Shown here piece by piece: positions 58,640-64,000 of a DNA stretch of 64,000 nucleotides (position 1 is the first letter of the stretch; the number at the start of each line of letters is the position of its first letter). The notes beneath the pieces are model-generated. The model was not told where the DNA came from, ran no database searches, and saw only the letters and a program-made list of their open reading frames with translations. The DNA comes from PALSA-1353 sp050012375 (lineage in GTDB: Bacteria; Planctomycetota; Phycisphaerae; Tepidisphaerales; Tepidisphaeraceae): positions 89,825 to 153,824 of the forward strand of contig JBEKHH010000004.1 in NCBI GenBank assembly GCA_050012375.1, given 5' to 3'. Position numbers and translations under genes: made by a program.

Positions 58640-61057
58640 TCATTTCGCCGCCCGAAGGTAACCCCGTTTCACGCAGTCCACAAGCAAATCGTGGGCGATG
58701 GCCCCGGCGACGCGACCGCCTGCTTCGCCATATTCCACGAATACGCAGAATGCGATCTGGGGATGATCCGCCGGCGCGTAGCCGATGAACCAGCCATGGG
58801 CCAGGTGCTTTTCCGGATGATCGGGATAGTCTGGACGAAGATACCAACCTTGGGTTCCGGGATCGCCGAAATTCACTTGCCGAATGCCCGTGATTTTTCC
58901 GCTGGCGTCGCGCTCGACCAATGACATGAGCTTGCCGGTTTGCGCCGAGCCGGTCTTACCGGCGATGGGGATTTGCCGCATGGGATCCTGGTTCAGGAGA
59001 GGATCCTGCTTTTCCGGGAGGATGGCCGAACCCGTGCCGTCCATGGAGCAGACTTCCCGCATTCCCTTTTGCACCGCCTGGAGCGCATCGGCGGAGAGAT
59101 GCAGATCGACGACATCCGGCCCCGGCGTCACCGACGGGCGCGTGGTGAAGCGGCCAAGGTCGCCAGCGGCAATCAACCGAGGGCGCATCCAAATGCCGTC
59201 TCGGGCGAGGGTGGCGGCGACATTGGCCATTTGGATGGGCGTGGCCTGAATGTGGCCTTCGCCTATCCCGGCGGACCAGGTCTGCGTCTGGGCGAGGATC
59301 TTGTTGGCATCGGTGGGCCGGTAAATCATGCCCGGGTTTTCTTCGATGCCGATGCCGGTGGGACGCCCGAGGCCGAATTTGTCGAACCAAGCTGACAGCT
59401 TATACATTGTCATCCTGAGCGCGATGGTTTCGAAGACCACGTTGCAACTGTCCTTGATCCCGTCGGAGATCGTCAACATGTTATCCGGACCGATGTCAGG
59501 GTCGCCGGCCCCTGGTATGCCGTGACTGATGGGCCGACCTTGCGGCGGACATTGGAAATAAATCCAACAGCGTCCGTAGGGCTGGGGCTTGCCGTCGATC
59601 AGCAGTTCGCCCGTGCATTGGATTTTGTCGCGCGAGGTCATGATGCCCTCGGTGATGGCGCCGCTTCCGATGATCGGCTTGACCGTGGAGCCGGGCACGA
59701 CATCCATCTGCGTCGCGCGATCCAGCAGCGGCTGATTGAGTTCATCGCCCGCGAGTTCGGCATATCGGGTTGCAAGGTCCTTGGGGTCGTAGCCGGGATT
59801 GGAAATCAGCGCCAGCACCTCGCCGGTATCGACCTTGATGACCACGGCCGCGCCGTGCTGGTTGTAGCGTGTTTCCAGGACCTCTCCGGTTTCCCTATTT
59901 CTGTGGACGCGGGTTTTGACGAATTCGTTTTCGATGTCCTGCTGAAGAAGGATATCGATGGAAAGCGAGACGTTTCTGCCGGGAACGGCGTCGATCTGAT
60001 CGATGACGCGATTGGTTCCGGTTGGGGGATCGGTTCCGGCGACTCTCTCGATCTTTCCACGCGTGCCGCGAAGGGTTTCCTCGCACAGCGCCTCGATGCC
60101 GGCGCGCCCGGCCAGATCGGTCGGCCAGTATTTCCGCAATTCGCGGAAGGCGGTAACGCCGTAGCGGCCAAGCAGATCGAATAGCCAATACTGGCCGGCT
60201 TCGTCCGACCAATACTGTTGCAACTGGCCATCGGTGAATCCCGCGTCGAAAGTGACCTCCTCGGGCCCCACCGCCCCCAGATAGCCCAGGACATTGCAGC
60301 CCACCCGGCCGAAGCGGTACTCACGATATTTGCTGGGCACGAGGCTGAGGCAGAAGAATCGCTCCTGCTGTCGGGCGAGGCGAGCCTGAACCTCGGGCGA
60401 GATATTGTGCAGGATCATGTGCGGCGACGTTTCCTCGCCCACCTCGATTTCGAATTGATCCATCGCGGATTCGTCCGGGGCGCTGTCAAGCAGGAAGTGC
60501 CGATACCAGCTCGTGGAATTTTCGCGCTCGGATCGCGCGGCGGTTTCTTCGTAATTGCGCCACCAGATGTATCGCTTGCGCATCTCCACGCGACGGACAA
60601 TTTCGTGGCGGATGTCGTCGATCTGATCGGGGGTCTGGTTGCTGACGAGGGCCAATTCATCCCACATCGCCGCGATATCGCCGCGGATTCGATTTTCCTC
60701 CTCGCCCTCAAGTCGCTCCTTGTCCGCTCTGGAAAGCGTCCTGAACTGATTGCCGAGACTGCTTTTCAGGTTCTTTGTGGCTCGCTCCTTGATCCATAGA
60801 TCATCGGGTTCGTCGGTGGTGGCGCGAAAATCGACGCTGGCGTCAACGCATGGGGCGTCATCGGCCAACTCAACGCCATTGCGATCGAAGATCGTTCCGC
60901 GCGTGGTTTCGATGAACTCGCCGCGCTTCATGAGTTCCGCCGCTTGCCGGCGCCAAAGATCGTGCTGGAGAAGCTGAATCTGGGCCGCGCGGATGGCCAG
61001 GGCGGCACAGGCCACGAGAAGAATGGACAGTAAAACCTTGAGTCGCCGCTCGAACAT
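58640..61057 (-). CDS. mrdA: Penicillin-binding protein 2
   Basis: 805 residues, class B PBP. N-terminal membrane anchor, then RGTIFDRNGVELADDAP. Transpeptidase motifs: S457-T-V-K460 in PGSTVKP, S537-C-N539 in KDSCNVVFE and K701-T-G in GKTGSAQ. It forms peptide crosslinks in elongasome synthesis with RodA. About 170 residues longer than E. coli PBP2 because of a charged insert in the pedestal domain (about 85-210). 82 bp downstream of mreD. Confidence 0.93.
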   Translation of the reverse strand: MFERRLKVLLSILLVACAALAIRAAQIQLLQHDLWRRQAAELMKRGEFIETTRGTIFDRNGVELADDAPCVDASVDFRATTDEPDDLWIKERATKNLKSSLGNQFRTLSRADKERLEGEEENRIRGDIAAMWDELALVSNQTPDQIDDIRHEIVRRVEMRKRYIWWRNYEETAARSERENSTSWYRHFLLDSAPDESAMDQFEIEVGEETSPHMILHNISPEVQARLARQQERFFCLSLVPSKYREYRFGRVGCNVLGYLGAVGPEEVTFDAGFTDGQLQQYWSDEAGQYWLFDLLGRYGVTAFRELRKYWPTDLAGRAGIEALCEETLRGTRGKIERVAGTDPPTGTNRVIDQIDAVPGRNVSLSIDILLQQDIENEFVKTRVHRNRETGEVLETRYNQHGAAVVIKVDTGEVLALISNPGYDPKDLATRYAELAGDELNQPLLDRATQMDVVPGSTVKPIIGSGAITEGIMTSRDKIQCTGELLIDGKPQPYGRCWIYFQCPPQGRPISHGIPGAGDPDIGPDNMLTISDGIKDSCNVVFETIALRMTMYKLSAWFDKFGLGRPTGIGIEENPGMIYRPTDANKILAQTQTWSAGIGEGHIQATPIQMANVAATLARDGIWMRPRLIAAGDLGRFTTRPSVTPGPDVVDLHLSADALQAVQKGMREVCSMDGTGSAILPEKQDPLLNQDPMRQIPIAGKTGSAQTGKLMSLVERDASGKITGIRQVNFGDPGTQGWYLRPDYPDHPEKHLAHGWFIGYAPADHPQIAFCVFVEYGEAGGRVAGAIAHDLLVDCVKRGYLRAAK

Positions 61058-61139
61058 GTCCCATCCCTGGGATGTCCCCGGTTATGTCATGCGCCAATCG
61101 AAGGAGCGGCCACGCGGATGCGTGGCCGCGGATCGATCG

Positions 61140-61631
61140 CTACATTCTGCGCCGAGCGGACTGAAAGCGAAAGACCCGGCTGATGCGCTGGAGGCCGCCG
61201 ACCACAAACGGGGCTAGGATCGCGGAATAGACCGCGGTGTAAAACAGCGGCAGCACCTGCGCCCCGGGAGGGCGAAGCCAGCCATGAATCGCCAGGATCA
61301 CGGCAATCAGAATTCCCGCGATCATCGCCAGCACGAAATGGGTCACCGGATGCCGGCGATAGACGGCCTGTTGAATGGCCACGATGAACAGGGCAACCAG
61401 GCCGTAGGAGAATGCGAACAGGCCGAGGCTCCCGCCGGAGGCGAGGTCCTGCATGGCGCCCAGGCCGAAGCACGCCAGCAGGGCCGTGTCGCGCGGGGCG
61501 CTCAGAGCGATGAAAACCACGGCAAGGAGCACGAAATTTGGCGCGGCCGTGTTCCACTGCATCGCCCGCGCGATCCCCGCCTGCAAACCCAGGGTGATGT
61601 AGGCGAGGAGAAAATAGCTGAGCGATCGCAT
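61140..61631 (-). CDS. mreD: Rod shape-determining protein MreD
   Basis: 163 residues with about five membrane helices. Low conservation is normal. FVLLAVVFIALSAPRDTALLACFGLGAMQDLASGGSLGLFAFSYGLVALFI matches the MreD core (QDLxSGxxLGxxAF). The gene lies 13 bp after mreC and before PBP2. It stabilises the MreC-MreD-RodA complex. Confidence 0.88.
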   Translation of the reverse strand: MRSLSYFLLAYITLGLQAGIARAMQWNTAAPNFVLLAVVFIALSAPRDTALLACFGLGAMQDLASGGSLGLFAFSYGLVALFIVAIQQAVYRRHPVTHFVLAMIAGILIAVILAIHGWLRPPGAQVLPLFYTAVYSAILAPFVVGGLQRISRVFRFQSARRRM

Positions 61632-61644
61632 ATTCGAGGGATTC

Positions 61645-62496
61645 TTACTGCTGGCGGGTCATGACCCACACATCGCTGAGGTGTATGAGACTCGTCTCCG
61701 GCGCCAGGCCGATTTCGGCGAAGAGCGATTGACTGGGCAGCCGCCGAATCGAGGCGACCCGGCCAATGCGAACGCCATGAAGCTGGGGCCATCGGTCGTC
61801 GGCCAGGACAATCCAATCGCCGACGCGGACGTTTCTTTTCACTATCTCGAAGGGGAGGGTGCTGATGACCATGTTGCCGTTGCCCTGGCCGCGAACGATC
61901 GCCATCAAGTTTGTATTTTCCGCGGCACCGCCGGCGGAGACGGAGAAGAAATGCCCGGTGACGGTGAATCCCGCGTCGGTGACCAGGGTGACATGCGCGG
62001 CCAATGAGCCTACGCGGTCAATCCGGCCGATCAAATCGACCACGTTTGCGGAAGAGAGCACGGGCTGATCGACATGGACCGCGCTCAACCCCGAGCCGGT
62101 GATGGTCAGGCCTTCGTGGTTATCGCTATCGGTTCCGGCCACCTCAAATCGGCCGCAGAGGCTTTCGATTCCGCCGAGCCTTGCGCGTTCGCCGGCGCGC
62201 TGCGCGAGCCGGTCGATCTCCGCGGCCATGGTCAGGTTTTGCTGCTTCAACATCAGGTTTTCCTGTTCGATGGCCTGGGCCGGGCGGGTGTCTTCGGACG
62301 GTTCATGCACGAAATGGGCGCGGATCGCGCTGGCGATGATGTAGGTTGGCCGAGAAATGGGGATCAGCAGCGTTGCGAATTGGGTGCGTCCCAGGTCGGT
62401 CAGGCGCTGCGGCAGAACGAAGGCGCTGAAGAAGCTGAGGACCATCAGGGCGAAAAAAGTCTGGCTGAATCGAAGGGACATCGCTCGCGCCTCCAT
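61645..62496 (-). CDS. mreC: Rod shape-determining protein MreC
   Basis: 283 residues. One N-terminal membrane helix, a coiled coil (IEQENLMLKQQNLTMAAEIDRLAQRAGE) and a double beta-barrel domain. VLSSANVVDLIGRIDRVGSLAAHVTLVTDAGFTV and VGDWIVLADDRWPQLHGVRIGRV match the MreC fold. It links MreB to the PBP2/RodA synthase. Intergenic gap to mreB is 10 bp. Confidence 0.92.
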   Translation of the reverse strand: MEARAMSLRFSQTFFALMVLSFFSAFVLPQRLTDLGRTQFATLLIPISRPTYIIASAIRAHFVHEPSEDTRPAQAIEQENLMLKQQNLTMAAEIDRLAQRAGERARLGGIESLCGRFEVAGTDSDNHEGLTITGSGLSAVHVDQPVLSSANVVDLIGRIDRVGSLAAHVTLVTDAGFTVTGHFFSVSAGGAAENTNLMAIVRGQGNGNMVISTLPFEIVKRNVRVGDWIVLADDRWPQLHGVRIGRVASIRRLPSQSLFAEIGLAPETSLIHLSDVWVMTRQQ

Positions 62497-62506
62497 TGGC
62501 TATTGG

Positions 62507-63562
62507 TCAGCCCTCGTCGGCGTCGGATTCCATCGTCTCTTTCCACAGCTCGAGGTTTTCAAGGTAAACGCTCGTGCCGCGCGCCACGCAGGTGAGGGGA
62601 TCCTCGGCGAGTCTGACGTCCAGGCCGGTGGCGTTGCTGATGACCGTCGTGAGGCCGCGCAAAAGCGACGATCCGCCGGCCATCGTGATGCCGTTCTCGA
62701 CGAGATCGGCGGCGAGTTCCGGCTCGGCCATCTCCAGGGTGCGTTTGACGGCGTCGATGATCTGGGTGATGGGTTCCTGCAAGGCTTCGCGGATTTCCTC
62801 GCTGGTGACGCTGGTTTTGCGCGGCAGGCCGCTGATCAGGTCGCGCCCGCGCACTTCCATGGTCGGCTCGCTGTTGCCGGTGGACGCCGCGGAACCGATC
62901 TCGATTTTGATCTTTTCAGCCATCTGCTCGCCGATGGCCATGTTGTAGGTTTTTTTCATGTGGCTGAGGATCGCCTCGTCGAAATCGTCGCCGGCGACGC
63001 GGATGGATTCGCAGACGCTGATGTCGGCCAGGGAAATGATGGCCACTTCCGTCGTTCCGCCGCCGATGTCGAGGATCATGCTGGCGGTGGGTTCGATGAC
63101 GGGCAGGCCCGCGCCGATGGCGGCGGCCATGGGCTCCTCGACCAGATAGACCCGCCGGGCCCCGGCGCGCTCGGCGCTGTCGTAGACCGCGCGGCGCTCC
63201 ACCGCGGTGATGCCGGAGGGGATTGCGATGACCACGCGCGGGCCGATGAAATGTTTTCGGCCGTGCACCCGGCGGATGAAATAGGCGAGCATGGCCTGGG
63301 TGATCTCGAAATCGCTGATGACGCCGTCCTTCAGGGGGCGGATGGCGGTGATCGAGCCGGGGGTTTTGCCAAGCATTTCCTTGGCGACCAGCCCGACGGC
63401 GTTGCCGTTTTGCAGGACGCGGTTGGTCCCCTTCTTGACGGCGACGACGCTGGGCTCGTTGAGCACGATGCCTTCGCCCTTAACGCAGACTAGCGTGTTG
63501 GATGTGCCCAGGTCGATGCCCATGTCGATGCTGAACATGCCCAGCAGCCTATCGAAGATCAC
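62507..63562 (-). CDS. mreB: Rod shape-determining protein MreB
   Basis: 351 residues, a normal length. Actin-like ATPase: IDLGTSNTLVCVKGEGIVLNEPSVVAV (phosphate 1), VIAIPSGITAVERRAV, LVEEPMAAAIGAGLPV, ILDIGGGTTEVAIISL (phosphate 2), ITMAGGSSLLRGL (adenosine). Forms membrane filaments that guide wall synthesis. First gene of a cluster down to 56035. Its presence implies peptidoglycan elongation in this planctomycete. Confidence 0.97.
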   Translation of the reverse strand: MIFDRLLGMFSIDMGIDLGTSNTLVCVKGEGIVLNEPSVVAVKKGTNRVLQNGNAVGLVAKEMLGKTPGSITAIRPLKDGVISDFEITQAMLAYFIRRVHGRKHFIGPRVVIAIPSGITAVERRAVYDSAERAGARRVYLVEEPMAAAIGAGLPVIEPTASMILDIGGGTTEVAIISLADISVCESIRVAGDDFDEAILSHMKKTYNMAIGEQMAEKIKIEIGSAASTGNSEPTMEVRGRDLISGLPRKTSVTSEEIREALQEPITQIIDAVKRTLEMAEPELAADLVENGITMAGGSSLLRGLTTVISNATGLDVRLAEDPLTCVARGTSVYLENLELWKETMESDADEG

Positions 63563-63987
63563 GCTGTCGTCTCCTGACGGGACATTGGATGGAGCCAGTG
63601 GCTTGCCGATCGCAGAGTTGACCGACGCTCCGCATCGAATCGCTCTGAAAGCGATGGGAGGCCCGCAGCCGCTCGGCCGCGAGCCGTTAAGAAAGTGAGT
63701 AGCACTTTCTTATCCAAATGCCCGCTCCATCGGGTTCCGAGCTCGGGGGCGTGCCCCGAAGCGACCGCCCCAAGTCTTCTTGCCCGGAAAGACGTAAAAT
63801 ACAGCACGCGTCCGCCGTAAGCAAATCGCCGCGGCGCCAGCGCGGTTAAGAAACAGGGCAATCGTATGTTGACTCGCTCATCCCCTCTCCCCGGTATTCC
63901 GAACTTTTTTGATCTATGCGTTAAATCCTTGGCGCAAAAAGCAGTTCGCCTCAAACTCGCTCTCCATGTGCAAGGAAGGAGCGAGCC
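63563..63987. other. Upstream region of mreB with perfect hairpin
   Basis: 425 bp between mreB and the next plus-strand gene. A perfect 10-bp hairpin (TAAGAAAGTG-AGTAG-CACTTTCTTA) is at 63688-63712. GCTCGGGGGCGTGCCCCGAAGC near 63749 is a second GC-rich palindrome. Promoters for both directions are expected; no clear boxes seen. Confidence 0.45.
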
Positions 63988-64000
63988 ATGGAAGGCGAAC
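63988..64000 (+). CDS. Start of a gene truncated by the right edge
   Basis: An ATG at 63988 is preceded by AAGGAAGGAG, a strong ribosome site. Only M-E-G-E can be read, so no function can be given. Divergent from mreB. Confidence 0.45.

Noticed and set aside
63559..63954. Minus-strand 131-residue frame upstream of mreB
   Set aside because: Runs through palindromes with no coding bias; ends within mreB start region.

Overview
The window is about 60% G+C, densely coded on both strands, and most probably comes from a planctomycete, perhaps class Phycisphaerae. The markers are two PEP-CTERM type sorting tails (VPEPASLGLLG and the variant VPLPAAAW), a pectinesterase with a similar tail, a 1.56-kb-codon PQQ-propeller/TPR protein, a short type II pseudopilin of the H-X9-DG style, system II cytochrome c assembly proteins, and several families of short palindromic intergenic repeats. 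The lineage is inferred from gene content only. No rRNA, tRNA, CRISPR array or intact transposase was seen.

Layout. 1-2385 holds a truncated CcsA/ResC-like gene and a ResB-like gene (cytochrome c maturation), minus strand. 2810-4470 holds a PEP-CTERM-like secreted protein and a small terpene-cyclase-fold protein with a good promoter. 4585-9366 is a minus-strand run of precorrin-2 dehydrogenase, HemX/CcsA-like protein, hemA and a GT-C glycosyltransferase. 9376-9965 is a BrnT/CopG-like toxin-antitoxin pair. 10088-17030 has a PEP-CTERM protein, mtnP and the giant PQQ/TPR protein. 17128-21646 is a plus-strand operon (NifU-like, tadA, lipoprotein, TMTC-like TPR membrane protein, purU, LPS-kinase-like protein). 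21770-24843 (minus) has STAS, purM and pectinesterase. 24987-25570 is a sugar-isomerase-like pseudogene, followed by lysA.

26986-37470 is the most unusual region: seven minus-strand genes with short gaps, read as HlyD adaptor, GAF-HlyD protein, PqqD-M50-HlyD hybrid, a short SecA paralogue, then three paralogous GT4 glycosyltransferases. I propose a dedicated export/glycosylation machine that resembles accessory Sec loci in logic only. A DarTG ADP-ribosylation toxin-antitoxin pair (37707-39441) sits just upstream.

39760-53214 is mixed housekeeping and envelope functions: zincin, sppA, zinc-ribbon/vWA-like protein, beta-helix protein, degenerate amidase, Ser/Thr kinase, argG, rarA, 5-FTHF cyclo-ligase, L,D-transpeptidase, pseudopilin, YdeI-like protein, and a two-gene regulator/membrane-protein cassette with a readable operator-promoter. 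53954-63562 is the rod-shape cluster: mreB, mreC, mreD, PBP2, a DUF3592-like protein and a GT-C enzyme on the minus strand, then rodA beyond a plus-strand methyltransferase.

A recurrent theme is short palindromic repeats placed at gene ends. Three copies of one family lie exactly between convergent gene pairs, and other repeats form parts of signal peptides or tails of proteins.
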